Assembly: GCF_017652985.1 (NCBI RefSeq)
Contig: NZ_JAGGDJ010000040.1
Span: forward strand, 1 to 51,396
Origin: Paenibacillus artemisiicola
GTDB lineage: Bacteria > Bacillota > Bacilli > Paenibacillales > Paenibacillaceae
Direction of reading: 5' to 3'
DNA: 51,396 nt
Positions 24,645 through 34,862 of this stretch are shown here, piece by piece; the first letter of the stretch is position 1, and each line of letters opens with the position of its first letter. Made by a program: the position numbers and the translations under genes. The notes under the pieces are model-generated. The model worked only from the letters and a program-made list of their open reading frames with translations, was not told where the DNA came from and did no database searches.

Positions 24645-25805
24645 CTAAATGATTTGTCTTAGCGCATCGTTAATTTTGCTTCCAACCTGATCCCACGACA
24701 AATGATCAACAAAATAATCAAATGTACTTTCCGCCAATCTCATATACTTAGAACCGTCGCCGACATACTCCATAATCTTGCCAGCGTAAACATGTGCCTC
24801 GTCAGCTGAGTCAAGTACGAATCCGTTGACACCGTGCTTAACAATGCCCGTTACACCGCCTGTATTCGCCGCTATGACCGGCATTCCCCACGAGCATGCC
24901 TCCGCATATGATATCCCTTGCGCTTCCTGTCTGGTCGGAAGCAGGAAGAAATCGCACTGTTTGAACGTATTCTCTAACCGTTCGTATTCTACGGGAATGT
25001 GCTTATTGATGAATCCAACAATTTCGGTGTATGCTGCGTAGTCAATTGGAATATCAGGCGTGCATCCCACAACATATAGCTTCGCATGTACGCCGTAGGT
25101 CTGATTTAAAATCTTAACGACCTCGCACGCGATAGGTCCGCCTTTACGCTTCCAATCCGTCCCGAAGAACATAAAGTCGCACTTACTTGAACCGCTCGAC
25201 ATTTTCCTCGATTGAATGATCTGCATCACTTCGTCACGGGAGTAGTTATGCTTAATGTTCGCACCCCGATTAATCACGACACATTTTCGTGAATCCGCCT
25301 GATGGAAATCGATTGCCGTCTGTTTCGCCCAGTCCGAAGCATAAATAATGAGATCCGCATTGCGGATCGCCATCGTCTCCTGCTTGTAGCCATTCGAAAT
25401 TGCTTTCTTGCTGTAATCGCTTTGGTAAATGTAGTAGTCAACCATACCACCGAATGTGGCATCTGTGTAAAAAACCATCGGCCTGTTCTGTTTGTCTTTG
25501 AAGAAGGTATAATACAAGCTGCTCGGTGCAAAGATGAGATCAAACTCCATATCTTCAATTCGCTTTGAGAGTTCTCTGGAGAACTGCTTCAGTACGTAAG
25601 GCTCTCTTTCAATTAAGGTTTTCTTACTGGACAATTTGGCCTCAACCTTCTTATACAATTTGAAGTATTTGCCCAGCTTTAAATTATCGATGACGATGAC
25701 TTCATTGCCTGCCTTTTCAAGCATGCGCTTGATATGATAGATCGTCCCAGATGAAGCATTAATATCATTCACACTAAAGTGAGTAATATATAAAATTTTC
25801 ATCAT
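24645..25805 (-). CDS. Glycosyltransferase family 4
   Basis: 386 residues with the GT-B fold. The C-terminal donor site shows the E-x7-E pattern in E-A-Q-G-I-S-Y-A-E-A with G-M-P-V-I-A-A-N-T-G-G after it. The N-terminus (I-L-Y-I-T-H-F-S-V-N) is the usual first strand. It adds one sugar of the repeat unit to the lipid-linked acceptor on the cytoplasmic face; donor unknown. Two adjacent ATG codons at the start are equally possible. Confidence 0.88.
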   Translation of the reverse strand: MMKILYITHFSVNDINASSGTIYHIKRMLEKAGNEVIVIDNLKLGKYFKLYKKVEAKLSSKKTLIEREPYVLKQFSRELSKRIEDMEFDLIFAPSSLYYTFFKDKQNRPMVFYTDATFGGMVDYYIYQSDYSKKAISNGYKQETMAIRNADLIIYASDWAKQTAIDFHQADSRKCVVINRGANIKHNYSRDEVMQIIQSRKMSSGSSKCDFMFFGTDWKRKGGPIACEVVKILNQTYGVHAKLYVVGCTPDIPIDYAAYTEIVGFINKHIPVEYERLENTFKQCDFFLLPTRQEAQGISYAEACSWGMPVIAANTGGVTGIVKHGVNGFVLDSADEAHVYAGKIMEYVGDGSKYMRLAESTFDYFVDHLSWDQVGSKINDALRQII

Positions 25806-25852
25806 TCATCTCTCTTCCTTTGTGGCGGTAACTGGATCTGAATTAGGGGAAA

Positions 25853-27220
25853 TCAATTGAGGCTAAGCGGCGTGCTCGGCAGGTCAGCCGGAGTGCTCTC
25901 TCTAGCAAGACTCGTTTGACGCTGCTGATGGATGTATCCATATGCGAACGCAAAGCTTAGCACTGGCGCACAGTAATACAAGTTGAGGTTACCGGAGAAA
26001 TTACCAATTATCATGAAGCAAACGATATTTAAACAAACGATTCTAATCAGCGCACCCGCAAACAAACTCTTAACAGCATGTATACCGATTTTGGCAATAA
26101 AAAATACGGTTGCAATTAAACCGTATTTCCATAAGTAATAAAAGAATGAGTTCTCTATAAATACAGAGTTTTTTCCGCTCCAAATTTCACCAAATCCGCT
26201 TCCGAATATCGTGGAAAACCGATACACCTTTTCTTCGAAAACGACGGCAGAATCATCCATCCTATCACTCAACGTATTGGTTGAATTCGTTGAATCTGTT
26301 ATGCGGGAAATAATGGCGTCATGAAACTGATGATACTTATCCGGAAACAGGTTGATTAAGCCGTAGTAGGCAACAGCTAGCGAGAAGCTTGCAATAATAA
26401 TCTTCTTCAACAATTTCTCCGGCCGTTTATCTTCGAACAAGATAGCAATAAACAAAGCCAGAATATAAGCTATCCATATCGTTCTTGTAAAACTGAAAAA
26501 GCAACCTATAAATGCCATGACTTGTAACACAGTTAATCGCACAAATCCCAACTGATTCCGTAGGACATACAAAACGGAAGCTGCCACCGGAAGGAACTGG
26601 ACGATGATCATTACATTTCGTTGGCCAAATCCATTCTCAACTAATACGTCTAAACCGACTTCTCTAAAATGCAACAACTCCTGCAAAAATATAACACAGA
26701 TGTATATTTGAACAGCCAAAAGCAGCAGTTCGCCGAGCTGTTTATCAAACTTCACGGAGCGTAAGTACAAGTAAGGAACATATATGTATAAGAACAATTT
26801 GAAATCTTGAAAAATACTGCCGATTGCATATCCCTTAACAATCCCCATTGCCAGGAATGAACCTATTATCAGCAATAAATAGAGATTACTCACTTTACCT
26901 AGCACTTGCCTTAATTTTATTTCTCCTTTAATTGACGCAAGACTCATCGCGGCGAACAGGATCGCCAGCATAAAATCTGATGGCATAACATTTCCCATTC
27001 GCAGCGCTAAGTTCACCGATGCTCCCCAAGCAATCGAAGCAATTAGGAAGGTTGCGAATATGACCTGATGTCTCCGGATAACTAACAAGCCGCCTATAAG
27101 CGTTATGAAGACTATACCCATCTCTACAGATACATTCTTTATGCTTACAATTAGCAACGACATCACGAATACAAATGCGATGAACGACCTATTAAAATGG
27201 GGATTATTTTCTTGGTTCAT
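25853..27220 (-). CDS. O-antigen polymerase-like protein (Wzy)
   Basis: 455 residues with at least ten membrane helices and a large loop near residues 290-360, the architecture of Wzy/O-antigen-ligase family proteins. Sequence identity within the family is low, so the call rests on topology and position between glycosyltransferases and near the flippase. It would polymerise repeat units on the outer face of the membrane. It is the only candidate polymerase in the operon. Confidence 0.8.
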   Translation of the reverse strand: MNQENNPHFNRSFIAFVFVMSLLIVSIKNVSVEMGIVFITLIGGLLVIRRHQVIFATFLIASIAWGASVNLALRMGNVMPSDFMLAILFAAMSLASIKGEIKLRQVLGKVSNLYLLLIIGSFLAMGIVKGYAIGSIFQDFKLFLYIYVPYLYLRSVKFDKQLGELLLLAVQIYICVIFLQELLHFREVGLDVLVENGFGQRNVMIIVQFLPVAASVLYVLRNQLGFVRLTVLQVMAFIGCFFSFTRTIWIAYILALFIAILFEDKRPEKLLKKIIIASFSLAVAYYGLINLFPDKYHQFHDAIISRITDSTNSTNTLSDRMDDSAVVFEEKVYRFSTIFGSGFGEIWSGKNSVFIENSFFYYLWKYGLIATVFFIAKIGIHAVKSLFAGALIRIVCLNIVCFMIIGNFSGNLNLYYCAPVLSFAFAYGYIHQQRQTSLARESTPADLPSTPLSLN

Positions 27221-27261
27221 GGAAACACCTTCCTTTTATCCACGAGCGGTCCGGCTGTTCG

Positions 27262-28329
27262 TCAGTTGTTGTCAATAAAGCTTACCAGCGCTTCTCTTTT
27301 CTTTGAGTGCTGTTCCAAATACGTACCGATATCGTTTTGAACTTGGCGGTATTTATCCTCCGCAATCATGGATGTCCAATCGATTTCATCCAGCTCCTCA
27401 TAGAGCATGCCTAGGTTTTGACTAGATACAAAATCGAATATTTCATACCTTCTGGTAATAACTGGTTTGCGCCTAAAAAGAATATCAAATATGACACCGC
27501 TGCTTGACTCGTTATAATAATCGTCAACATACGGCAGAATGATGCACTTTGTGCTTTTAATCAATTGGTCGTATTCATTCTCTGGCAAGTATTTATCGAC
27601 CAACGTAATGTTCGAACTCGTCGATGCAATTGCATAGAGCTCCGTTCTCATCTCATCATCTTGAATCGAGCCGGCAATAAGCAGCTTTAAGCTGCTTTGC
27701 GAGAATTGTTTGGCTACGCCAACGACATCCTTGCCTTTCCGAATAATTCCGAATACGCCGTAGTCATATGTACAAGCCGTTTGATCGGTTTCGTTTTCTT
27801 TGCCCAAATAAATATAATCCGGGACGACGATATACGGTGTTCCATATTCAGCTCCTACGCTTTCTTTGGATACGATGACCCCTGCGATTTTATTCTTGAT
27901 TAGGTTGAAGATCCTTCTTCTCATCTGTGACTTCAGTTCATTCTTATACTGGATAAGATAGATATTACTCCGTGATCCAAATAACAGAATACTTAGGAAC
28001 AACATCGTGTTACTATAATCCTGGAAAATGATATAGTCATTGTTTTTGTCCTTCAGCACTCTTCTTGCATTGATTAGCTCTTTTAACTTTGTAAGTATTT
28101 TCGTGAATCGCTTGTTGAACTCTTTCAAGTCCACATTGTATTTTAGTCTCATGATATTACTGAATTTGGACGCATAAATAGGTCCGCCTGCTATAGTTAC
28201 ATCGAACCTCTTATCAAAGATGCTGTTATACATTTCGGCGACATAGAAGAAATGCCCAAAGCTCTTATTATCGCTTTTCAGGCTAGTGATATCGGCAATA
28301 ACTATTCGTTTTCGTCTCTTCAGTTCCAT
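27262..28329 (-). CDS. Glycosyltransferase, GT4-like
   Basis: 355 residues. Weak but recognisable GT-B features appear in the C-terminal half: G-I-I-R-K-G-K-D-V near residue 195, and S-S-G-V-I-F-D-I-L-F-R-R-K-P-V-I-T near 280, where the donor-binding acidic motif normally lies. The N-terminal K-R-R-K-R-I-V-I-A-D-I begins the first strand. It overlaps no neighbour: 1 nt separates it from the acyltransferase gene. Acceptor and donor unknown. Confidence 0.75.
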   Translation of the reverse strand: MELKRRKRIVIADITSLKSDNKSFGHFFYVAEMYNSIFDKRFDVTIAGGPIYASKFSNIMRLKYNVDLKEFNKRFTKILTKLKELINARRVLKDKNNDYIIFQDYSNTMLFLSILLFGSRSNIYLIQYKNELKSQMRRRIFNLIKNKIAGVIVSKESVGAEYGTPYIVVPDYIYLGKENETDQTACTYDYGVFGIIRKGKDVVGVAKQFSQSSLKLLIAGSIQDDEMRTELYAIASTSSNITLVDKYLPENEYDQLIKSTKCIILPYVDDYYNESSSGVIFDILFRRKPVITRRYEIFDFVSSQNLGMLYEELDEIDWTSMIAEDKYRQVQNDIGTYLEQHSKKREALVSFIDNN

Positions 28330-28330
28330 A

Positions 28331-28879
28331 TTAGAATCCTTCTACAAAATATTCTTTTTCTGAATACTTCTTTTCTGCCCAGTCCTTTGTGTTCGCTATC
28401 ACTCTGGCAGGATTGCCAACAACGATACTGTTATCGGGAATCGTACCTTTCACAACAGAGCAAGCGCCAACGATCACGTTGTCCCCAATATGCGTACCCG
28501 GAAGCAATGTGCTTCTTGTGCCAACGAAGCTGTTCGCTCCGACAAAGATACCTTTCAAGAACAATTCATCTCTGAATGGGTCCGGATTGTTCTTACCAAT
28601 GGCCTGCAGCCCTCGAGCAATTGAGTAATCGTGTGTCAACAGCTGTACTTCACTGGAAATGACGCATCCATCACCTAAGTGAATGATTGAATAATCATTG
28701 CCATCGAATGTAGCTGTTGTTGCAATGTAGCGCGGCACACCATCAATATCCATGCCATATTTCTTCAGGTGTTTTGCATATTGTCTCGTGTAATAATTGG
28801 AGTCAATATGCGCCAGCTTCTTTACGTAATTTCTTTCCGCAACCTTCCAGGCCTTCTTTATGACACGACCGATCTTCAC
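28331..28879 (-). CDS. Hexapeptide-repeat acyltransferase
   Basis: 182 residues with left-handed beta-helix repeats (G-D-G-C-V-I-S, I-G-D-N-V-I-V-G-A-C-S-V-V-K-G-T-I-P) and the C-terminal V-V-G-N-P-A-R-V-I signature of the LbetaH acetyltransferase family. Probably O-acetylates a sugar of the repeat unit. It overlaps the upstream glycosyltransferase stop by 4 nt. It is one of two such enzymes in this operon, so two acetylation sites are possible. Confidence 0.87.
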   Translation of the reverse strand: MKIGRVIKKAWKVAERNYVKKLAHIDSNYYTRQYAKHLKKYGMDIDGVPRYIATTATFDGNDYSIIHLGDGCVISSEVQLLTHDYSIARGLQAIGKNNPDPFRDELFLKGIFVGANSFVGTRSTLLPGTHIGDNVIVGACSVVKGTIPDNSIVVGNPARVIANTKDWAEKKYSEKEYFVEGF

Positions 28880-30030
28880 TGTACAACCCCTCTTCCGAAA
28901 ATATGATGATATCCTGTGCCGCTCACTTTAAGCTTGTTATTGTTCATTACGTATGCGATGACGTCCTTCGTTTTGCTGCTAAACTCCTCATGATTTAGCT
29001 GTGCATACCCATCAATCTCGTTCACAAACCTTTGGATATCATCGACTCGAAACACTTTCCCGGCTCCGTACTTATTCAGATCTTGCCAAGGTGTCTGATC
29101 ACTCAATAAGGTATAGCATCCAGCTGACAATGCTTCTTGAATGACATGCCCATAATTTTCACCCAGTGTCGGAAATAGGAATAGATGATGCTCTCTCAAC
29201 GTTTCAACGACTTGCTCAGATTCCACATTGCCGGCATACGTCCAACTCACATTTGGCGGCAGAAGCTGCAGCTCTGCTTGGCACTCTTCCCAATAATTAG
29301 GTTCATGGATTGGACCATAGATTGTGAATTCAATATTGCTTCTTACCCGCTTCAGCACCTGGATGGCGCCAATCAGATTTTTCTTAGGTGCGATTCGAGA
29401 TATCCAAACAACCTTCAAGTCCCCTTCTTCCTTACGCTTATTAATCGGCGTATCCTCTACCCTGCGCGGAAGGTCCTCAGCGATGATAAAATTGCCGTAC
29501 GTTCTAACCTGTTGGCTTATTTCATTGACTTCCATCTCAGAGGTAGCCGACCAATGAATGTTCTTGAATATGCCTGTCAGATTGAACAGTGTCGTAAACA
29601 GCTTCTTCTTCTTATACTTGAGCCTGAATTCCATCGGAGAGAATAAGCCCATCGCAGCGACGAACACCGGCTTCTTGATTAACCCTATTCGCTTCAGCAG
29701 CAGCGTGTTAATGGCATAGTCGCTGAAGCATCCACATACATATACGAGATCGACCTGACTGGCAAGCTTCTTAATGATACGGAAAGTAAAGCCCTTCGGA
29801 GGTACGTAGTAAACTTGTGCGCCGCCAACCTGATTCCAGTCGTGGACTTTAACGTTCGAATAAGCTTCTGTATCGCCATGATCCCGGTCACAGGTCAGAA
29901 TCTTAAAGTTGTATTGGTCTCCGAGATAGTCAACGAGATTCTTGATTGACCGAACAGGTCCGCCGTCTTTGTAACCAGGCAGGTATCTGCCTGTAATAAT
30001 CAAGACATTTCGTTTATTCTTCGTCATCAT
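28876..30030 (-). CDS. Glycosyltransferase family 4
   Basis: 384 residues. N-terminal I-T-G-R-Y-L-P-G-Y-K-D-G-G-P-V-R-S is the nucleotide-sugar enzyme start typical of GT4 proteins in capsule clusters. The C-terminal donor motif reads G-E-N-Y-G-H-V-I-Q-E-A-L-S-A-G-C near residue 305. It adds one residue to the repeat unit. It ends inside the start of the acyltransferase gene, indicating coupling. Confidence 0.88.
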   Translation of the reverse strand: MMTKNKRNVLIITGRYLPGYKDGGPVRSIKNLVDYLGDQYNFKILTCDRDHGDTEAYSNVKVHDWNQVGGAQVYYVPPKGFTFRIIKKLASQVDLVYVCGCFSDYAINTLLLKRIGLIKKPVFVAAMGLFSPMEFRLKYKKKKLFTTLFNLTGIFKNIHWSATSEMEVNEISQQVRTYGNFIIAEDLPRRVEDTPINKRKEEGDLKVVWISRIAPKKNLIGAIQVLKRVRSNIEFTIYGPIHEPNYWEECQAELQLLPPNVSWTYAGNVESEQVVETLREHHLFLFPTLGENYGHVIQEALSAGCYTLLSDQTPWQDLNKYGAGKVFRVDDIQRFVNEIDGYAQLNHEEFSSKTKDVIAYVMNNNKLKVSGTGYHHIFGRGVVQ

Positions 30031-30067
30031 GCCTCAGTTATCTCCTTGACTATGAATATAGGCTGCC

Positions 30068-30979
30068 TTATGCTTTGAGGTCTCCTTGCATCTTCATTCT
30101 CCGATCATATTTCTCGCACTCATACATCTTGGCATCGACCAAGAAACGGTACCAATACGCTTGCAGAAAATGAAAGATCTTGCCTTCCGGTCCATCAAGA
30201 AACCCGAGCTTCACATAATAACGGTAAAAAAAATAGAGGTGTGCGCGAAAGAATTTGGGAAGTCCGTAATATCCCCGATTCTTTACGACCCTCTTCATTT
30301 TGGCCTGCTGGGTCGAAATGCCATTCTCCAGTATTGCCGCACCTTCTACGGCCTTTTCAACAGTTATCTGATGATCGAGCACTTCCCGATTGCTATACCA
30401 ATTATGTTTGCTGATCCACCACTCCAGATCTTTCTGGTTATTATCAATCAAATCATGCTTGAAGTTAACCGTTTCGCCTTCGCTCAAAATCATGTGCTCA
30501 TCCATAATTTTCTGCTCGCATAACGCTTTGCCGGTACGGAATATGCGCAGCAGCAACTCCGGATATCTTCCACCATGCTTAATCCAGCGGCCCATGAAAT
30601 AAACGCGTCTGCGCAAAACGACGCCATTGACGTTGTCAGCCACAGCAGACAATTGGTCGTTAATTTCTTGAGCCAAATCCTCCATTAGCTCTTCGTCTGC
30701 ATCCATACGCATAGACCAATGTGTCGTAATGTTCGTTTGCGTCAACCCCCAATTTAATTGGGTTGCGTAGTCGATCCATTGGTTCTCGTAGAAATCCAGA
30801 CGGCTGCCCTGCTGCTGAAGCTCAAGATTCAGCTGCGCGCACACCTGCTCTGTAGCGTCCGTACTGTGGCTGTCTACGATAACGAACCGCTTGGCGATGC
30901 CCCGGAAAGACTCGATGCACTTCCTTATGTTCTTTTCTTCGTTCTTCGTAAGGATCACAACTGTAAGATCAACCATCAC
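30068..30979 (-). CDS. Glycosyltransferase family 2
   Basis: 303 residues with a GT-A fold: V-V-I-L-T-K-N-E-E-K-N-I near residue 7 and the metal-binding D-A-D-E near residue 93, resembling WaaE/KdtX-like enzymes. The C-terminal part (residues 225-270) is basic and aromatic and may sit at the membrane. It transfers one sugar during repeat-unit assembly. Two adjacent Met codons begin the frame. Confidence 0.88.
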   Translation of the reverse strand: MMVDLTVVILTKNEEKNIRKCIESFRGIAKRFVIVDSHSTDATEQVCAQLNLELQQQGSRLDFYENQWIDYATQLNWGLTQTNITTHWSMRMDADEELMEDLAQEINDQLSAVADNVNGVVLRRRVYFMGRWIKHGGRYPELLLRIFRTGKALCEQKIMDEHMILSEGETVNFKHDLIDNNQKDLEWWISKHNWYSNREVLDHQITVEKAVEGAAILENGISTQQAKMKRVVKNRGYYGLPKFFRAHLYFFYRYYVKLGFLDGPEGKIFHFLQAYWYRFLVDAKMYECEKYDRRMKMQGDLKA

Positions 30980-31020
30980 GAAATTCCTTTCTAATTAAGA
31001 GTGTCCACTCTCATTAGCCG

Positions 31021-31572
31021 TTATAGTTTCTTTATGACCTTGGCCGGATTGCCGGCGATGACGCAATTGTCCGCGAATACGCCGCTAACGACCGCCCCAG
31101 CGCCAACGACGCAGCCATCGCCGAGCACCGTTCCCTTCAAGATGATCGAGTTGCAGCCGATAAAGCAGTTTTTCCCGATCGTAACAGGCCGCGTCCTAAT
31201 TTTCTCCTTGATATCCGCATTTCTTGCCTCAATCTCAAGAGGGTGGAAGTCATTGTCCAGTATTTTCGCATTACCGCCGATATTCGTGTTGTCACCAATC
31301 GTAATCGATTCTCTGGCATAAATAGTCGCACCAGATATGCCGACTCTATTCCCGATTTCGATCTTCGCCTCAGGCGTTCTTGTCATTATAATCGTGCGCT
31401 GATAGAGGCCCACGAGATTCGATAAGAACGATGAATTGATCACGACATGATCCCCAATGGTAAGCAGAGCGCCTGATTTATTATAAATAACCGGTACACC
31501 CTTCAGTATTAAGCCTTTTCCATATCTCACCTTGGTCACACGCATCAATAACTTAAACCAATTGCTATTCAT
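31021..31572 (-). CDS. Hexapeptide-repeat acyltransferase
   Basis: 183 residues of the LbetaH acetyltransferase family, with repeats such as I-G-D-N-T-N-I-G-G-N-A, I-G-K-N-C-F-I-G-C-N-S-I-I-L-K-G and the ending V-I-A-G-N-P-A-K-V-I-K-K-L. Likely second O-acetyltransferase of the operon. It starts 13 nt after the preceding glycosyltransferase stop. Confidence 0.87.
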   Translation of the reverse strand: MNSNWFKLLMRVTKVRYGKGLILKGVPVIYNKSGALLTIGDHVVINSSFLSNLVGLYQRTIIMTRTPEAKIEIGNRVGISGATIYARESITIGDNTNIGGNAKILDNDFHPLEIEARNADIKEKIRTRPVTIGKNCFIGCNSIILKGTVLGDGCVVGAGAVVSGVFADNCVIAGNPAKVIKKL

Positions 31573-31585
31573 TATGCAGCCCTCA

Positions 31586-32851
31586 TTATAACAAGATAGA
31601 GATCTCTTCTTTATATTTCCGAATCGATACTTCCTTCGTTAAATGATTGACTAGATAGGCTCTTGCCCGCTCGCTCATGCCGATTGGAATAATTGAGTCT
31701 TTCTCGTTCAAAAACCTTTTAATGATTTGCTCAATCTGATCATAGTTGCCAGGTTCGGTTACATAGCCACAGATCGTTTCTTCAATAATGAGGCGCGCCT
31801 CCGAGCCTGGCTCCAGCACGCCTACTATCGGCTTACCCGCTGCCATGATTCCATACAGCTTGCTCGGAACAGAAACGCCCTTGATTCCCTTCGCGTTAAT
31901 GCACCAGTGGACGTCTCCCGCATTCAGGCTGTAAACCAAATCAGCTTTGGCCTGGTATGGAATGAAGGCGACGTTATCCAAGCCATGCTCGTTCTTATAT
32001 TGTACCAACCGCTCTCGGATCGAGCCTTCGCCTACAAAAACAAATGCCACATCATCTCGATCCTTGAATCTCTCGATGACGGGCATTAGATTTTCCAGAT
32101 CGTAATAAAGGCCAAGGTTACCGGAATACATAATCACGAACTTACCTTCCAGCCCGTACTTCTGCTTGAACGTTGCGACTTTCTCGTGATCACTAGGCAG
32201 CGGATAGATCTCTTTCTCATCTATCCAGTTGTTAATAAACACGTGGTTTGGCACCTTCCTGCCCTTAAACCTATCCTTCAGGGTATCCACCATATCCCTA
32301 CCAACGACGATGACTTTATCTGCCCGACTGCAGCTGAACTTGTCGAACCCCATCATCACTTTTAATACCGGTTTATTTTGGCTGTAGCCAACCGCAACAG
32401 TCTGTTCCGGATTAAAGTCTTGAATATTGTAGATGTACTGAGCACGTTTCATCCATTTTCCCCATACTCCAAGCAGACCTCCCAGGATGGGGGGCTGCGA
32501 GATAGAGTACACGAAGTCCATAGAACCCGTCTTAAACGTCGCGATAAGCGCACCTAAGAAATAAGCTATAATGTTACGAATGCGGCTTAGCTTATTTTTT
32601 TTCGTGAATTCTGGTACACGTATACGAATAACCTGAATTCCGTTAATATTTTCTTTATAAAACACCTTTTGTTTATAACTATTTTCAATAACTCCAGTAT
32701 AAGAAGGAATAACACAGATGACGGTAATATCGAATGATTGCTGCATGCCTTCCGCCAGTTCCTTCAGAATTTGACCCGTGGACGCGACATCGGGATAATA
32801 ATAATGGGCGTATATAAGCAGCCGGCTCTTCTTAACGATAGGGGATCCCAT
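31586..32851 (-). CDS. Glycosyltransferase family 4 (WbuB-like)
   Basis: 421 residues from ATG 32851, which has AAGGA upstream and clears the gmd stop; the longer frame to 32899 would overlap gmd by 20 nt. Motifs include the early Y-Y-Y-P-D-V-A-S-T-G-Q, the mid-protein Y-S-G-N-L-G-L and the donor region V-P-S-K-L-Y-G-I-M-A-A-G-K-P-I-V. These place it near the WbuB/L-fucosamine transferase branch. Its position directly after gmd and fcl makes fucose or a related sugar an attractive donor, but that is inference. Confidence 0.87.
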   Translation of the reverse strand: MGSPIVKKSRLLIYAHYYYPDVASTGQILKELAEGMQQSFDITVICVIPSYTGVIENSYKQKVFYKENINGIQVIRIRVPEFTKKNKLSRIRNIIAYFLGALIATFKTGSMDFVYSISQPPILGGLLGVWGKWMKRAQYIYNIQDFNPEQTVAVGYSQNKPVLKVMMGFDKFSCSRADKVIVVGRDMVDTLKDRFKGRKVPNHVFINNWIDEKEIYPLPSDHEKVATFKQKYGLEGKFVIMYSGNLGLYYDLENLMPVIERFKDRDDVAFVFVGEGSIRERLVQYKNEHGLDNVAFIPYQAKADLVYSLNAGDVHWCINAKGIKGVSVPSKLYGIMAAGKPIVGVLEPGSEARLIIEETICGYVTEPGNYDQIEQIIKRFLNEKDSIIPIGMSERARAYLVNHLTKEVSIRKYKEEISILL

Positions 32852-32879
32852 AGCTAAGTTCCTTCCCTTCCGGCGTTGC

Positions 32880-33866
32880 TCACTGCGGGATAGCTGCAAT
32901 GCTCAATTGTTGTCTTGCCTTTTCCAGATCGCTGTCGACCATCATCTCAATCAATTGTTTGAAGCTCACTTCCAGCTTCCAACCGAGCCTCTCCTTTGCT
33001 TTGGAGCAGTCGCCAAGCAGAAGGTCGACTTCAGCAGGACGAACAAACTCAGGATCGATAACAATATAATCGCGATAGTCCAAGCCAACATGACCAAAAG
33101 CAACTTCCAACAGCTCCGTGACCGTATGCATTTCGCCAGTAGAAATGACATAGTCATCTGGCTCGTTCTGCTGCAGCATCAGCCACATCGCTTTCACATA
33201 GTCGCCAGCGAAGCCCCAATCACGGAGTGCATCCAGGTTGCCCATTCGAAGCTCATTCTGCAAGCCGAGCTTAATTCGGGCAGCAGCATCCGTAACTTTA
33301 CGCGTAACGAACTCCAGTCCCCGACGCGGGGATTCGTGATTGAACAGAATGCCCGAGCAGGCGAACATATTGTAGCTCTCACGGTAGTTCGTCGTAATCC
33401 AGTGGCCGTATACCTTAGCAACACCATATGGACTGCGCGGGTAGAAAGGTGTCGTTTCCTTCTGCGGCGTCTCCATAACCTTACCGAACATCTCGCTGCT
33501 CGATGCTTGATAGAAACGTGCGCTCGGCTTTATAATTCTTACCGCTTCAAGCATATTCGTTACTGCTAGTGCGGTCATTTGAGCAGTTGCAATCGGCTGC
33601 GGCCATGAAGCAGCTACGAATGATTGAGCAGCCAGATTGTATACTTCATCTGGATCAGACAGACGTACAGCTTCGAGCAGCGAAGCCAGATCGTTCAAAT
33701 CGCCGGAGAGCCATTTGATTTTATTTTTGATATGCTCGACATTCTCAAAGTTCGGCGTACTCGTACGTCTTCTGAGCCCGTACACCTCATAGCCTTTTTC
33801 GAGCAGAAACTCTGCCAAGTAAGAGCCGTCTTGTCCTGTAACCCCTGTAATTAATGCTCGTTTCAT
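32880..33866 (-). CDS. gmd: GDP-mannose 4,6-dehydratase
   Basis: 328 residues of the extended short-chain dehydrogenase family. The NADP motif T-G-V-T-G-Q-D-G is at residues 8-15, catalytic S-S-S-E-M-F-G near 122 and Y-x3-K in Y-G-V-A-K near 148, plus N-H-E-S-P-R-R-G and R-D-W-G-F-A typical of Gmd. It converts GDP-mannose to GDP-4-keto-6-deoxymannose, the substrate of the next gene's product. Confidence 0.95.
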   Translation of the reverse strand: MKRALITGVTGQDGSYLAEFLLEKGYEVYGLRRRTSTPNFENVEHIKNKIKWLSGDLNDLASLLEAVRLSDPDEVYNLAAQSFVAASWPQPIATAQMTALAVTNMLEAVRIIKPSARFYQASSSEMFGKVMETPQKETTPFYPRSPYGVAKVYGHWITTNYRESYNMFACSGILFNHESPRRGLEFVTRKVTDAAARIKLGLQNELRMGNLDALRDWGFAGDYVKAMWLMLQQNEPDDYVISTGEMHTVTELLEVAFGHVGLDYRDYIVIDPEFVRPAEVDLLLGDCSKAKERLGWKLEVSFKQLIEMMVDSDLEKARQQLSIAAIPQ

Positions 33867-33887
33867 AAGAATTGACCCCTTCCGGTA

Positions 33888-34826
33888 CTAGATCGTAATC
33901 TCGATTTGTTTGCAATACTCTTTATATACAGAGCGAATACCAGCTTCAAGCGGAATAGTAGCCTTCCAGCCCAATGAATGAATCTTGTTCACATCGACCA
34001 GCTTTCTTGGCGTCCCATCTGGAATGGAACTGTTGAATCGAAGCTCGCCCTCATACCCAACGATTGATTGAATCAGTTCTGCCAGCTGCTTGATCGAAAT
34101 ATCCTCGCCTACGCCAACATTCACAATTTCGCTTTCCTCGTAGTTATGCATAAGGAACAAACATGCATCCGCAAGGTCGTCAGCGTGCAAAAATTCACGG
34201 AGCGGCGCTCCCGTACCCCAAATTTCCACGAATGGCGAACCTGCTTGCTTTGCTTCATGGAATTTCCGAAGCAGAGCCGGTAAAACGTGCGACGTATTCA
34301 GGTCAAAATTGTCATTCGGACCATACATATTCGTCGGCATTGCTGAAATGAATCGTGTGCCGTATTGCCGATTGTAGGACTGGCACATCTTAATACCTGC
34401 AATTTTGGCTATTGCATAAGGCGCATTCGTCGGCTCCAGTTCGCCTGTCAATAAATATTGTTCCTTTAATGGCTGAGGAGCTAGCTTCGGATAGATGCAA
34501 GTGGAACCTAAAAACAACAGCTTTCTGACATTGGCTCTATAAGCTGCATCGATGACATTGGTTTGTATCAAGAGATTATCTCTAATAAAGTCAGCTGGAT
34601 AATCGTTATTTGCTACGATTCCGCCAACCTTTGCAGCAGCCAAGAATACATAATCGATTTGCTCTTGTTCAAAAAAGGCATTCACCGCATCTTTATTCCT
34701 CAGATCCAATTCGGAGCTCGTTCGGTATACCAAATTTGCAAAGCCGTGCTTTTTAAGCGCTCTTAGTATCGCGGAGCCAACAAGACCTTTGTGACCGGCA
34801 ATATAAATTCTAGCCTGAATGTCCAT
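33888..34826 (-). CDS. fcl: GDP-L-fucose synthase
   Basis: 312 residues with G-H-K-G-L-V-G-S near residue 9, L-G-S-T-C-I-Y-P near 106 and the catalytic Y-A-I-A-K near 138, followed by R-F-I-S-A-M-P-T-N-M-Y-G-P. This is the epimerase/reductase that turns the Gmd product into GDP-L-fucose. With manC and gmd the whole route from mannose-1-phosphate is present, so L-fucose is very likely a constituent of the polymer. Confidence 0.95.
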   Translation of the reverse strand: MDIQARIYIAGHKGLVGSAILRALKKHGFANLVYRTSSELDLRNKDAVNAFFEQEQIDYVFLAAAKVGGIVANNDYPADFIRDNLLIQTNVIDAAYRANVRKLLFLGSTCIYPKLAPQPLKEQYLLTGELEPTNAPYAIAKIAGIKMCQSYNRQYGTRFISAMPTNMYGPNDNFDLNTSHVLPALLRKFHEAKQAGSPFVEIWGTGAPLREFLHADDLADACLFLMHNYEESEIVNVGVGEDISIKQLAELIQSIVGYEGELRFNSSIPDGTPRKLVDVNKIHSLGWKATIPLEAGIRSVYKEYCKQIEITI

Positions 34827-34862
34827 CTACTCACCTAATCTCTCGTATGTAATTTGCATTCG